DNA from: Sphaerolaimus hirsutus
Lineage: Eukaryota; Nematoda; Chromadorea; Monhysterida; Sphaerolaimidae
Assembly: GCA_964036195.1 (NCBI GenBank)
Contig: OZ038452.1
Span: 28,531,785 to 28,595,784, forward strand
Length of the DNA: 64,000 nt
Reading direction: 5' to 3'
Position numbers and translations under genes: made by a program. Within the stretch, counting starts at the first letter, position 1. Each line of letters begins with the position of its first letter. This document shows positions 41,550 to 54,146 of this stretch, piece by piece. Below the pieces are notes generated by a model, which was not told the DNA's origin, made no database searches, and worked only from the letters and a program-made list of their open reading frames with translations.

Positions 41550-42479
41550 CCGTATTACCTCGAATTATCCCCCCCCTTGAATTAACCCCCCCTCGAAATA
41601 CCCCCCCTAAAATTCGGCTGAGAAAAAAATAACCCCCCCCCCCTCGAAATACCCCCCCTAAAATTCGGCTGAGGAAAAAATAACCAACCCCCCTCGAAAT
41701 ACCCCCCCCTAAAATTGAGTGTAAAGAGAACGTACATGACAAATACCGTAGTTTGTGATCTGTACAATGCAGAACACACGTTAAAAGTGATGGCTAAGTG
41801 ACGTTAGAGAAGGGTTTATGTGTATACCGTATTTCCTCGAAATACCCCCGGGGGGGTTTATTGTTTCAGAGTGAGAATTTTGAGGGGGGGTTAAACGAGG
41901 GGGGGGTATTTCGAGGGGGGGGGGTTTATTATTTCGCCAGAAATTTTTTGAAAACCAAGTACTAAATTGTCGTCTGAAACGTACGCAGACGTCGAAAATG
42001 CAACAAAAATCGCCATTTATAAGACTCAAAAGACTTGTATAAGTGTGTAGACGTATAATCACTCTTCTCACATAACAGAGTCATCGTTTTTAACGTATGT
42101 TTTGCATTACCTAGATGACAAACCGCAGCCTTTGTCATTTACGTTCTCTATACACTAAATTTGGGGGGGTATTTCGAGGGGGGGTTTATAAGTTCATAGT
42201 GTCCATTTTGAGGGGGGGGTATTTCGAGGGGGGGGGGGTATTTTGAGGGGGGGGGGGTATTTCGAGGAAATACGGTATACAGTATATATGCCTATTAACA
42301 CATTTATACATCTACGTAATTGTTCGATTTTTCTACGTCTGCGTATGGGGAATTTCCGAAAATTTCTGGCGAAATAATAGACCCCCCCTTGAATAACCCC
42401 CCCCCCCCCCTCGAATTATCCCCCTCGAATTTTGCTGGCGAAATAATAAACCCCCTGGGGGTATTTCGAGGTAATACGG
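41550..42479. mobile_element. CCGTATTACCTCG element with a nested relative
   Basis: The left end CCGTATTACCTCGAATTATC and right end TTTCGAGGTAATACGG belong to the TTACCTCG subfamily. A TTCCTCG-subfamily copy interrupts it at 41,827-42,274. The two halves together give one interior (TACAATGCAGAACACACG to CTACGTCTGCG). Confidence 0.75.
41827..42274. mobile_element. CCGTATTTCCTCG element, nested
   Basis: A complete copy with ends CCGTATTTCCTCGAAATACC and GAGGAAATACGG and TA on both sides. By eye the interior is almost the same as that of 28,121-28,554, including GAAACGTACGCAGACGTCG. Confidence 0.86.
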
Positions 42480-42758
42480 TAGGTCTTTTTCATCGAGAAT
42501 AGTAGCGATGCACACGCCTCACCCACAAACGTCTGCAATAATTCAAATATTTTGTACTCCATGATACCATGAAGAAAAAGTGCACGTTTAATAGCGACGT
42601 AAATGCTTTTTTTACAGGCGCGCGTTTACATAGGAATGAACATGGCACAGATGTCACGTCAAATGTTGAAACCTTTTGCAAATGCATATAAAAACTTCCG
42701 GTGATTATCTACGTAAAATACGTTTATTCGACATTCCTCTACACAACAAAACATACTA

Positions 42759-43004
42759 CCGTATTTCCTCGAAATACCCCCCCCCCCTCAAAATGGGCAA
42801 AATGAATTTGTGGTCCGGGAAATGCATAACAGACGTTCAAAACACTTACTGTGTTACGTTTGAACATCGTTTATACCATCTACATCCTTATATAAGTCTG
42901 TAAAAACTTATAAATAGTTGTTATTGTTGCATTTTTCACGTTTTTCTCTCATAATTTTCACTCTGAAAAAATAAACCCCCCGGGGGTAATTCGAGGAAAT
43001 ACGG
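42759..43004. mobile_element. CCGTATTTCCTCG element, 246-bp variant
   Basis: The short-interior subfamily: CCGTATTTCCTCGAAATACC, then GGTCCGGGAAATGCATAACA, and TTCGAGGAAATACGG at the end, TA-flanked. It is nearly the same as 49,666-49,912 and the inverse of 18,029-18,264. Confidence 0.85.
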
Positions 43005-44699
43005 TAGCTAAAGATATTTTATTAAAATGAGTTTCAGGCCATGTTTCCTCTTAAATAATTCAAAAACATGCATATAATGGCATGGGAATGGTTCAGTGCG
43101 CTGCAGCAGTTCTGCAATCAGATGTCATTTTATACACTCATGAAGTCTATTGTGATTATTTAGCGTTGAAAAATAGATGATTTTGATAAAGAAATGATCA
43201 AATATAATTTCGGAAAATCTCTCAAAAAGACAAAAGACAATGTGAAAAGCCAGAAAAAATATGATTAAATAAAAATGCGATAGAATATTTTTATTTTATG
43301 ATATTTTTTAAAATCTCAGAAAATCTATAAAACAAGAAAATATGATGAAATCTCTCTGCAAAATACAATAAAAAATATAAAAAAGAAATATTATATTCTT
43401 TTATATTTTCTACTATTAAAGAAATGTAAATTTCCCAGAGGTTTTTTCAATGCTATATGCAACAGCGCGTGCGGAATACGTAGCTATGGAAATGGCACCG
43501 GAAAATATACACCGCGACTAGCATTGAAAAAATCTCTGGGACACGGATTTGCTGTGACGACAAAAAATGCAATTTTTATAACTGTTCTTGTGGAATCAAC
43601 GTGAAATATATTACATGTGTGATACCTCAATTGATCGTGATTGTGCCAGCTTTACTGCCTGGGGCATACATCAAATTCCATAATTTCCCTAATCACGCAC
43701 ACTAGATCACACTTTTTGCATGTTGTCGTAGCTTTGTCGGAGGGTTTGTTCTACGCTGCCTCTTGCCCATTTTCACCTTAAAATTCACTAGCTCATTTGC
43801 TTTTTTACAAATTTATATTTATTTTTAACTATATATTTTCTTATATACCCATTTTTGGCTATTTTCCCACGATTTGTAGTTTTTCCTCCCGTTTTTCTGT
43901 TCTATGGCATGAAAGAGCCAATAAAAAATTATCTGAAATAAATTTTCTGTACTCAAGTACTTTCAAGAAGTATACATAAAAAATAGTACTGGTACTTTTT
44001 CAGATGAAATTTAGATGTATTTACTTAGTACTCAAGTATATGAATTATTGAGTAAATGTTAATATGTTTAACCCCTGAACCATACTGAACCCCTGCAGTC
44101 CCATGACGACCAAGTGCTCAAATACTGGGCTGTACCTAAGCACCAGGTCTACATTGGCACCGGATGTTGCTCCTTGTGTAACGGCCAACTTATGGCACTG
44201 GGTTCTAGCCGTTTTAACAACTAAAGAGTTGACAGCATGCTTTGGAAATATAGTTACCAAATTTTGGTGAAAAGTCATCTGATAACTTCTGTGGGGATCA
44301 CCACTTCTGAAATGTATTCTGCTATAAGGAAAAATGTGCCTAAACCATATTTTTGTTCATTATTCAGATACTAAATACATGGTAGTACAAAGTGTGCCAT
44401 CAGTAGACAATATGCTGTTTTCATATGAAATTGAATGAAAAGGTGAAACAACACATAATGTGCTTACTATCTACTCTCAATGGTTCAAACACCTTGAAAT
44501 ATTGATTAAATCATACTTTAAGTTGAGAGATTTTATGAGATTTTTTGAACTGCAAGAGATTTTCTCAGAGATTAAATTATATTTTCGAAATTGACCCAAG
44601 AGATTTTATTATATTTTTTTCTTGAGAGATTTTCTGAGATAATATTTAATTATATTTTCTCAAAATTGGTCATTTTTTCAATGCTAACCGCGACCGCAC
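43005..44699. other. Stretch without a supported gene
   Basis: 43,200-43,530 contains AT-rich arms ending in AGAGGTTTTTTCAATGCTA and, inverted, TAGCATTGAAAAAATCTCTGG, suggesting an old fold-back. 44,510-44,670 repeats AGAGATTTTATTATATTTT. A GC-balanced patch (44,099-44,224) is open in several frames, but no family match supports coding. Confidence 0.45.
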
Positions 44700-45155
44700 C
44701 AGAGTTGTGAAAAGTCCTGAACTTTTTGGAAGTAAACGTAAAGTATTTTTATTTTAATCACAGCTGAGTACAGAAAACGTAAAGTAAATTTTTGTTACTT
44801 TTACACTGCATAAAACGTGAGTAAAAAAATTTATCCTCGGAAAATGTAAAAGTGGGTCCTTTTCTCACAGAAAAGGTAAAAGTGACTATTTTAGAATACA
44901 TCAAATATGTGTTTTTCTCCTGATAAGCATTTTTCTGGGAAAATACTGAATGTTTGTACTTTCTGTATGTCAAAATGTCACATCCTGTGTCCCCTCACAA
45001 TACGTTTTCGGTACTCATGTACTTTCAAAAAGTACGTGAGTAAGCCAGTCCCCAGTACCAGTATTTTTTTCGGAGGAAGTGAAAATGTATTTACGCATTG
45101 AGTTTGAGTATATATGTATTTATTGAGTAAATGTAAATATGTTTTAACAACTATG
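44700..45155. mobile_element. CAGAGTTG hAT-like element, copy A
   Basis: It starts CAGAGTTGTGAAAAGTCCTG and ends TTTTAACAACTATG. The flanking octamers GACCGCAC and GACCGCAG match at 7 of 8. The core is built of AAAAGTA/TACTTTT and GTAAATAC words in both orientations. Confidence 0.82.
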
Positions 45156-45259
45156 GACCGCAGCACACCAGTGCCAATCCACAGAAATGGCACTTACACC
45201 TTGGGGCACCAACAAAAAAGGCACTGCACCTGCCCCGCATCGCTACCATTCTAAAAATG

Positions 45260-47380
45260 GCTTTTTCTACATGGGTAAACGTATGTATCCTGTGAAAGAT
45301 TTTTTTTACGATTTAAGATTTCATGTATAGTCTCTTTCATTGTGTTTTTATTTTATTTTTTTGAACTCCAGTCAGAAGAAACTCAAGAGTTATTTATGTC
45401 TCAGGTTTGAAGCGTGCCAATGATAAATAAAGCATGCGATTTTTGTGAAAAATTTGTTGTGATTATTTACAAAATGTAAGATTTTATAATGGCAATGAAG
45501 TTTTTCACCTCTTATGAACATCGGTTGCATTCTATATAAATATATTACGGGGGTATATCATTCAAACAACTATGGGGAAAGAGCGAATCTATGCAATTTC
45601 AACGTAAATTGAAGGTGCTGTGCATTGAATGCCATGCGGTGTTGCATTTTAGGACCTAAACATGAAATCTATGCACATCTCTAATGTGGCGAAAGTGATA
45701 GGTTTGTGTGGCGGATTGGAGATAACGTTTTTAGCAGTTTGCTTTTAAAATATTTTCACAAACCAATTAGAACTTAGGTTTATTGGGTTGTTTTGGCCCT
45801 GCTGGATACTGTGCAAAAAGCGGGTCAAAATTGACTTGGTGCTGGTGCCGTTCGGTGCGGCACCAGGGGACCGGTGTCCCGGTGCCTTTCCATCACTAAG
45901 CAAGCACGTTTCACGATGCGTGGCGTGTTGCATTCCCGTTTTGGTTATATGCCTTGCGGGTATTTTACTTTTTTGTATACAGTAGTTCATGTTATTTGTA
46001 ACGATGGCAAAAAAAGATTCGAAAATATTTTCGAATTTCCGAATTTTTTATGAATTTTCAAATTTTTATTTCACCCCTGGAAAAAAACACTTAAAAATCG
46101 ATTTTTTTCCAAAAAATTCGAAAATTCATAAATTCCAAAATTTGAAAATAATTTTCGAATTTTTCAGGGAATTCAAGCCCACAAAACGCATTCTTACATT
46201 AAATGTGATAATTCAATCAACATTTGATATGAGGTGCATCTGGAAAACAGTAATATAAAGAAGAAAAATGTAAAAAAGTGTTGAAATCGTGTCAGTGGCA
46301 CACCTGACAGATACATTGAGGAATGCACCCAGCATACTCTTGTGAGTGGTTGAGCTACTTGTGCTAAAACAGACTAAACAGGTTAAAACCACTCAATCAA
46401 AAAAATTAGTCTTGATTAGTTGTTGCAAGTTGTTTAACAGAGCACTGTCCGTCAAGTCCATCAGTTGCCGCTTCCATTTCCAGATTCTGTAAAATGCCCT
46501 GTAGAATGTCAAATGTCATGCAAAGTGTCAAAGTCATGGAAAATGCTCTGGAAATTGACAAACTTATTTGTGCAAAATTTACTAAACTACCTATACCAAA
46601 TTACAGTGAAAATACCATATTTCCTCAAAATACCCACTCAAAGGGTTTATTTTTTCAGAGTGGATGCTCAGACCTGGGGGTATTTTGAGGGGGAGGGGAT
46701 AATTCAAGGGGGAGGGGATAATTCAAGGGGGAGGGGATAATTCAAGGGGAGGTGGCAGTTATTTGAACAATTACAGTGAGCCGTAAAAATGATCCAAACA
46801 TGAAAACAGTCCAAATGTTGTTTTTAAAGCTTCAATTTCAATATTTTTCCAAAAAAATTCAAAAATTATTTGAAAAAATTCGAAAACTAGCCAAAAAAAT
46901 TCGAAAATTGTCCAAAAAAATTTGAAAATTCGAAAATTTGAAAATTAAATTCGAAATTAAATTCGAAATTAGAAAATTAACATGAGGAAAAATTCGAAAA
47001 TTCATTTAGGAAAAAACACATAAAAATTTAAATACTTTTTTTCGGAGGGTTTGCCATCGTTAGTTATTTGTCACAAAATGTGAAAAAAGGCGGGAGAGTG
47101 TTTGGAAACCAAATAATGCTGTATCCCTGTGTCAAAATACAAAAAAAACCCAGGAATATCCGGGTTTTTTTCCTGAACCTATCATACTTCTGCACAACCC
47201 ATTTTGCTTATGCAAACACAATGTAATTCATACTATAACATCTACTACTATTCATTATAAAAACATTATGATTCAGTGCGTTCATTGCAGCACAGGTTCA
47301 ACATAAACAGGCACTTTCATTTCTATGCAAATTGACCCAGCTCGAGATTATGCAGTGATATGCATAGAAATGCAGTGCAG
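45260..47380. other. Repeat-rich stretch without a supported gene
   Basis: It contains a CACCGGTGCC fragment (about 45,840-45,898), TTCGAAAATT-rich sequence (about 46,000-46,170 and 46,840-47,060), a TGTAAAATGTC fold-back arm (about 46,440-46,570) and GGGGATAATTCAAGGGGGAG direct repeats (about 46,690-46,755). I see no spliceable coding exon. Confidence 0.5.
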
Positions 47381-47869
47381 CAGAGTTGTTAGAATAACTG
47401 AACTTTTTTATAAAGTATATGTAAATAAATGTAAGTATGTTTGTTTTACTCACTACAAAGTATAGAAAATGTAAAATACATTTTTACTCGTACTCATGCA
47501 TAAATGTGCGTAAATTACTTGTTTCCCTGGAAAATGTAAAAGCGAGTACTTTTCCACTGAAAAACGTAAAAGCTATTACTTTTTACATGTGAGAGTGTCA
47601 GGTTTGCACTGGAAGGCATAATAGATTTCGTCAGTGATTATTTAGTATTTTTTAGAAAAATGATATGATTTCTTTTAAATATTCTTATTTTAGCAACAGA
47701 AATTGTGATTTTAGCAATAAAAATATATTTCTCTGTACGGGTGTACTTTTAAAAGGTACGCGTAAAAGTGAATACATTACTTTTTTCTCAAGTATATGTC
47801 AATGTATTTACCGCGTACTCGCGTACGCGTATTTTTTCGAGTAAATGTACGTACATTTTAATAACTGTG
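47381..47869. mobile_element. CAGAGTTG hAT-like element, copy B
   Basis: It starts CAGAGTTGTTAGAATAACTG and ends TTTTAATAACTGTG. A perfect 8-bp duplication CAGTGCAG flanks it (47,373-47,380 and 47,870-47,877). The interior is TACTTTT, GTAAAAG and ACGCGTA words in both orientations. Confidence 0.88.
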
Positions 47870-48558
47870 CAGTGCAGCGCAGAAAAAAGCAAGGCAATGT
47901 TGATTAGGCGTTCAATGTTCTACTGTTTGGTTTTATCAGTGCGGAACTGATCTGAATAAAAAGTATTATTCACGTTATTACGATTGTCCATCAGGTGGTC
48001 AATTCCGCAAGCGGAGAAATAAACTTTTCACTTAACTTTGCACTTCTCATTTCACATTTCACGTCTCATTTCACAAATGGTTTTTCATACCTCATTGCAT
48101 CTCAATTTTCTAGCATGTTTCTATCAAATTTGCTTTAGTAACACAATAACATGCGACATGCCATTTTTGTTCAAATTTGACACAACACATTTATCATATG
48201 GCTAAAGGAGGGGGGGGATATTCGAGGGGGGTTATTTTTCCCCACTTGTCTCACAGGGGGTAACTATTCACTGAGTAATTTAAAATTAAGTGAACACGCT
48301 TAAGTGAACACGAATTAAGTGAACAGTTGATTCATAAAATATTCATATAATACTGTTATTGATCGGATAGAGTACATAGGTATACTATTTATACAAAGAG
48401 TGTCACCGTCATTTGATGAATTATGTGGCGCAGAAATTGTTGCGCCGAATAGACGCATTGTACATGCAATGTTATGTGATGAGAAAAATGTTGTTTTTTA
48501 TTTTTCATCCAAATGGGATATGGTAGATTTCATTGTAAACTGTACGGTCCGTCGACCA

Positions 48559-48969
48559 CCGCAAATCCTCGAATAAGCCCCCCTCAAACAACTCCCCCTT
48601 GAATAATTCCCCCTGTTGGCGAGGTGAGGAAAAAATACCCCCTTGAATAACTCCCCCTATTGAATGACTCCCCTCTCTGGGTGAAAAGATACAATACAAA
48701 AATACAAAACAATATTAGCCCACAACAGCGACAGCAGATACATGATGTGTATGCAGTGGATACACATTTTTGTTGTTTGACTTATCAATACCTGAATTAC
48801 ATGAGCTGACAGTCTGCATGCATACAATGAACAAAGTCTAAGTTTTCTCAGGAAAAAAAATCCCCCCCCCCCCGCTCGAAAAACTCCCCCCCCCCCTTGA
48901 AAAACTGCCCCCTCACAAACTTCTGACGAAAAAATGACTCCCCTGGGGACTTATTCGAGGATTTAGGGT
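48559..48969. mobile_element. CCGCAAATCCTCGAATAAG element
   Basis: The left end CCGCAAATCCTCGAATAAG and right end CTTATTCGAGGATTTAGGG. The interior shares TACATGATGTGTATGCAGTG with 31,002-31,398. It abuts a GTACGGTCCGTCGA motif that also precedes the element at 55,269. Confidence 0.75.
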
Positions 48970-49039
48970 ATATGTAAATTTGGCAGCGAGAAGCGTACAG
49001 CGAGCAGCAATTTGTGTACTTTAAAGTGCTAAATGTAAA

Positions 49040-49195
49040 AATTCCACGGCGCCATGGCGCTTTGTGCTTTGGCGCTAGCGCCAAGCGCCAGCGCCGAGTA
49101 ATTTGTTCCTCGCACCGGTCAAAAATAGCGCCAAGGCGCTTTATGCTTTGGTGCTAGCGCCAGGCGCCAGCGCCATGGCGCTGTTACATCACTAG
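49040..49195. repeat. GGCGCC-core fragment
   Basis: GCGCCATGGCGCTTTGTGC and TTGGCGCTAGCGCCA units run to the right end GCTGTTACATCACTAG, the terminus of the TAGTGATG elements. The left terminus is lost. Other fragments lie at about 10,880-10,985 and 51,550-51,655. Confidence 0.65.
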
Positions 49196-49338
49196 TCCCG
49201 CACCGTGTAAAGTGTAAAGTAAACTGTCAAATGTCATGCAAAATGTCAACAAAAAAACGATTGTATTACTTAAATTTCGACACTTTGCATGACCATTGAC
49301 AAATTTGTATGGAATTTGTCACTCGATTTCACCCTTGA

Positions 49339-49958
49339 TGCTGCGATTACAGCTCGGACGTAAAATTCCAGCGTAAAATTGATTACTTGATTGTGGATGA
49401 TGATTCAGGTCTGCAATTTTTCATGGACAATATGTTTATCAATACCTTCATTGTGACCAAGGGTCATCGTCCACGGTCACTTCTATTTGATTCTGAAAAT
49501 TCAAAAATTTCGATTTTATGCTGCAATTTTACGCCAGTTTATGAAAAATCAATCGATAAATCAGCTACGCTACGCCAGGTGATTGCATGCAATGACATAG
49601 CGTAGAATTGATAAACATATTGTCCATGAAAAATTGCAGACCTGAATCATCATCCACTTTCATGTACCGTATTTCCTCGAAATACCCCCCTCCCTCAAAA
49701 TGGGCACTATGAATTTGTGGTCCGGGAAATGCATAACAGACGTTCAAAACACTTACTGTGTTACGTTAGAACATCGTTTATACCATCTACATCCTTATAT
49801 AAGGCTGTAAAAACTTATAAATGGTGTTTATTGTTGCATTTTTCACGTTTTTCTCTCAAAATTGTCACTCTGAAAAAAATAAACCCCCTGGGGGTAATTC
49901 GAGGAAATACGGTATCAATTTTGCAATGGAATTTTACGTCCGAGCTGTAATCGCTCCA
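49339..49958. mobile_element. TGCTGCGATTACAGC element, copy C, interrupted
   Basis: The left end TGCTGCGATTACAGCTCGG and right end CCGAGCTGTAATCGCTCCA. It holds a perfect inverted repeat of about 50 bases (49,394-49,443 against 49,609-49,657) and a nested CCGTATTTCCTCG element. The interior differs from copies A and B. Confidence 0.8.
49666..49912. mobile_element. CCGTATTTCCTCG element, 247-bp variant, nested
   Basis: The ends CCGTATTTCCTCGAAATACC and TTCGAGGAAATACGG are flanked by TA. It shares the short interior of 42,759-43,004. It sits about 10 bases to the right of the hairpin arm of the host element. Confidence 0.86.
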
Positions 49959-50311
49959 TTACAGGGTAGAAACTGGCACATGGAAACCTTGACAGACTGA
50001 AATTTGGAATGTGGCTGGAGATTGAACGCCACAGGCTACAATATGGCACCTACCATAATCTACCTATTATGAACATTTAGGGGTACCTCGACCCCCTTCC
50101 TTGGCTACCGTTGAACAAAACTAAATACCTATGTATAGTAGGCGGATCGCAAAGTATGCGTGTTCTACGAATTGCAAGTAATAAACAAACAATGGTACTA
50201 AACAATGGCCAATGCTAAGTAAGCGCTATAAAACGTGTCACGAAAAAAGCATCAACGTTTTTTGATGACGTTCAATGACGAAACAGTACAAAAAAAATTG
50301 ATTTTCATTTA

Positions 50312-50719
50312 CCATATTTCTTCTAATAGAACGGCACCTACAATAGAACGGCAGGTTTTGGCACATTTTTGCACTCACGAAAACAATAGGACGGCAGCCT
50401 CCAATTGAACGGCACCTCCAATAGAACGGCAGGTAGGAATTATGTTGGGAGTGTGCCAAAACACAAAAATGAATCAAAAATGGATGGTGATAACATGCAA
50501 AGCATTCAAATAGGTGTTACATCTGAAATTGATGCTCTGATATAAAAATATTGCTCAAGCTTCATCAAAAATCAAACTATTTTGAAATGAGAAATGTGTG
50601 AAAAAAGCAGTGAAAAAATAGAACGGCAGCCTCCAATAGAACGGCACCTCTAATAGAACGGCAAGTAAAAAAGCTGACGAAAAAAATAGAACAGCGCCGT
50701 TCTATTAGAAGAAATACGG
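50312..50719. mobile_element. AATAGAACGGCA element, copy 1
   Basis: The ends CCATATTTCTTCTAATAGAA and TTCTATTAGAAGAAATACGG are TA-flanked. AATAGAACGGCACCT-like units repeat near both ends. The terminal motif is the CCGTATT type but the next bases differ from the CTCGAA families. Confidence 0.84.
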
Positions 50720-50944
50720 TAATTGGAAATGATGTTTATGAATGTGACAAATAGGAATGTAACAAATGGGAGTGTGAGTGGAGAAATAAAACTTTATATC
50801 ACGCGATTTTAAATGACGACACACACCCAACCAAGCACTTAGCCGTGTTGAAAAATAAATAAACTCGGCAAAAAAAGAAAGCGTCATTTCAGGTGCCACA
50901 TTCAATGTGTCCAACAGAATTTTCAGGCAGAAATTTCAAATATA

Positions 50945-51907
50945 AACACCTGCCAGAACAAGTCCGGCCCCTAGTTTTTGTCATCTCCGGCTGTAGGGGT
51001 GGTGGAAAGTTAATACTTGTGGGGTATATAGGCGCAACCCCCCACTACTCCTCATGAATGGAAGGGGCGGCGGCGACTCACTAGTGAGGGGGTTGCCGTA
51101 TATGTGAAAAAAAATTCCAGCGTTTTCACTGTCCCGCACAGGTCCGGCCCCCACTTGATTTCTTATGCTGTGGCTTGAAAAAGAATGCCAGTATCCAGTA
51201 ATGCCAGTAATATGGTAGTTGACCAAAAATGTAGGTAAGTAAAATGCAGAAACACATTTCAAAACATCGATTTCACATTTTTTCCCCAGCAGCAGAGCAA
51301 AACTTGTGAAAATGTTTTTTAAATGCTGAAACAGTTTGGAAAGCAGCAATAGGTGAACATGAAATTTTCCAATGGAGGCATTTTTGAGGTAAGGTTTTTT
51401 ACACAACTTGCAACCTTACATCCCCTCTTAAAAACATCCTAAACCAGTGTGTGAAGTGTGTAAATTTATAAAAGCAAAAAGTGCATTTTAAAATTTGCAA
51501 AAGTTATTTTTCTTGTTTCCCGCTTAGGGGGTGGGTGTTTGTGGAATGTTAGTGATGGCATGGCGCCATGCCACTGGCACCATTTGAGGTAGCCATAGGG
51601 TGCTGCGCCATGGTGCCTATTTCCTGTGGTGCCATATGCGCCTGGCGCCCATTTTTCAAGCCGTAGCATAAGAAATCAAGTGGGGGCCGGACCTGTGCGG
51701 GACAGTGAAAACGCCGGAAATTTTTTTTCACATTTATAGCGACTCCCTCTTGAGTGAGTCGCCGCTGCCCCATCAATTCATGAGGAGTAGTGGGGGGTTG
51801 CACCTATATACCCCACAAGTATCAGCTTTCCACCCCTCCCACAACCGGAGATAGGGCGTGCGAAGTGAAAATAAAAATAGGGGGCCGGACTTGTTTGGGC
51901 AGGTGTT
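50945..51907. mobile_element. Fold-back element with about 240-bp arms
   Basis: The arms (50,945-51,185 and 51,655-51,907) are inverted copies beginning AACACCTGCC and sharing AGTCCGGCCCC, CCCCACTACTCCTCATGAAT and GGACCTGTGCGGGACAGTG on opposite strands. TATA flanks both ends. A GGCGCC fragment lies in the loop (about 51,550-51,655). Confidence 0.85.
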
Positions 51908-52105
51908 TATAATACAATTTAGGTACGTATTTTGGGGGTATTTCGAGAGGGGGGGGCTTATACGAGAGGAGATTACGATTTCGCCAGAAATTTTGCGTGA
52001 AAATAAGTAGAGAAATTAGAATTAGCCTTTGACATACCCGAAACTGAACCGAAATAAACGTGACCTAACAGGATACATTTATAGGTACATAAATATTTAC
52101 ATATA

Positions 52106-52588
52106 CCGTATTAACTCCAACACAAGGTATACCTCCAATATAAGGTACCCTCTAATATAAGGTATAAATTTTGGCTTTTTTGAACGTTACGAAATAAATA
52201 TAAGGCATACCTCCAATATAAGGTATACCTCTAACATAAGACACAGCTGGCTGCATGCCAAAACGCGTAAAATTGGAAAAACCTGTGCCGAACATGGCGG
52301 ACGACGATGTAAATTGTGCCAAAAGGCACCCAGACAACTCTGTGCAACTTGTATCATGCCTGGTTCACCGTTTCGTTACATTCCAGTATGGTAAAATGAA
52401 TTGCATTGTTGTTCATTGTTGGTAATATGTTTGCAAAATCTGGCAGAAACAGAAACTTGCATTAAAACATAAGGCTATGCTGAAATGAGAATCTGTGAAG
52501 AAAATTCGTGAAAAAATTGAACGGCAGTCTCCAATAGAACGGCACCTCTTACAGAAAAAATATAAGGCACCTAAGAATATGCATACGG
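52106..52588. mobile_element. CCGTATTAACTCC element with ATAAGGTATACCTCCA units
   Basis: The left end CCGTATTAACTCCAACACAA and right end AGAATATGCATACGG are flanked by TA. ATAAGGTATACCTCCAATAT units repeat at the left; the right part has an AATAGAACGGCACCTC segment shared with the AATAGAACGGCA elements. A relative lies near 36,970-37,190. Confidence 0.65.
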
Positions 52589-53043
52589 TACTTTGAAAAA
52601 AGTCCGGTACTTTTAACAACTCTTTGATCGCAACCATGCAACGGAACACTTAGTAGGGCAGTACGAATGAGTCATTGGCGCTTGACCACATCAACCGCCT
52701 GGCAAAAAAAAAATTTAGTAATTCTGAAAGTGGAACCAAAGTGGAAAATATGTATAAATGATAATAATATATACTTTTTGAAATTGATCGAGCGGGGACA
52801 TATTCTAAGTCGCCGCCCACGCGGCACAAATAAGTATTTATGTCGGGCGCCTGTAATTAGCTTCCACAGGCCTCCGATTTAATTGCCGCCTAGAGTGTTT
52901 TCCCTCTTCAGTGTTTTCCATCTCAACTCAAGTGCTGTTCTCCATAACGAAACGAGACACGCATGTCAATCTGTTTCGAGTGGAATAACACCCATGTGCA
53001 TAATACATACACTGTCATGCCGGCGCACTTTAGATTGCATATA

Positions 53044-53440
53044 CCGTATTACCTCGACATACCCCCATGGGGGTTTATTATTTCGCCAGCAAATTTTGAG
53101 GGGGTTAATTCGAGGGGGAGGGTTTATTCGAGGGGGGTTATGATTTCGTCAGAAATTTTTTAGTAAGGATCGTAGTAAATAGTAGGCATTCGCGTACCCA
53201 AATACAGGTAATAAACATGTCCAAACAGGATATATTTGGACATAAAAACGTAGATAGCTACACAAACTAGTCTATGTGTAGCTGCAATGCAAATTAGCAG
53301 TAATTAACATCATGTACATTGCATACGTGACGTATTTATTTCGTACATGACTTACATCAATCCGAAGGGGGGGGGTATTTCGACGGGGGTTTATTATTTC
53401 CCCAGCCCATTTTGAGGGGGGTTAATTCGAGGTAATACGG
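53044..53440. mobile_element. CCGTATTACCTCG element
   Basis: The ends CCGTATTACCTCGACATACC and TTCGAGGTAATACGG, TA-flanked, with the GGATCGTAGTAAATAGTAGG interior of the subfamily also at 31,710. Confidence 0.86.
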
Positions 53441-53753
53441 TATTCGATGGCTTAATTGATTGACCATGGTGGCGTGACAAAAAAAGTAATGAACATGCAA
53501 TCCATTCATGCTCTTATATTGCCTTCAAACAAAAAGGTAAGATTCAGATTGCAATTAAAAGCTTTTCTATGATTTTGAGAAAATATAATTACCATATTAT
53601 AAATACCATATTTCTTCTTGAAGAAGAGCACCGTTCTATTTCTTATCAACGTTTTTACTGCCGTTCTTTTGGTGGTGCCGTTCTATTGGAGGCTGTCGTT
53701 CTATTTTTTCACCAATCTTTTCCACACATTTTTCATTTGAACATATATTCTGA

Positions 53754-54146
53754 ATATCCTTTAATAAGACCCCAGGGGAGTTATTATTTCGTTAGAAGTT
53801 TTGGAGGGGGAGTTATCAAAGGGAGTGTTATTCAAGGGGAGGGTTTTTTCTCTCATAACTTTCACTTCATTCATTCTAGGAATGCATTGCTTCAACTATC
53901 AACAACTGGTATTTAACAGTTAAACAACAACAAAAATGAGGTATTCATGTTAAAGTTTGGGTTCATCAGCGTATGCATCATTCAAATACGCATTGTGGAT
54001 ACACATACCAAATACCCAGAGGGGGTAGTTATTCAAGACATGGGAATTATTCCGGGGGAGGAGTAATTTCCTCACCTGACCAATAGGGGGGAGTTATTCG
54101 AAGAGGGATGTTATTCAAGGGGGAGGTCTTATTCAAGGATATACGG
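53754..54146. mobile_element. Diverged AATAAGACCCC element
   Basis: The right end CTTATTCAAGGATATACGG and GGGGGAGTTATT repeats place it with the AATCCTCGAATAAG group. The left end (TCCTTTAATAAGACCCCAGG) is diverged. An AATAGAACGGCA-like remnant precedes it at about 53,608-53,710. Confidence 0.65.

Noticed and set aside
44099-44224. Possible plus-strand exon after CCCCTGCAG reading LKYWAVPKHQVYIGTG and LCNGQLMALG.
   Set aside because: The patch is open in both other plus-strand or minus-strand frames as well, has no family I recognise and no good donor; its end is similar to a transposon terminus.
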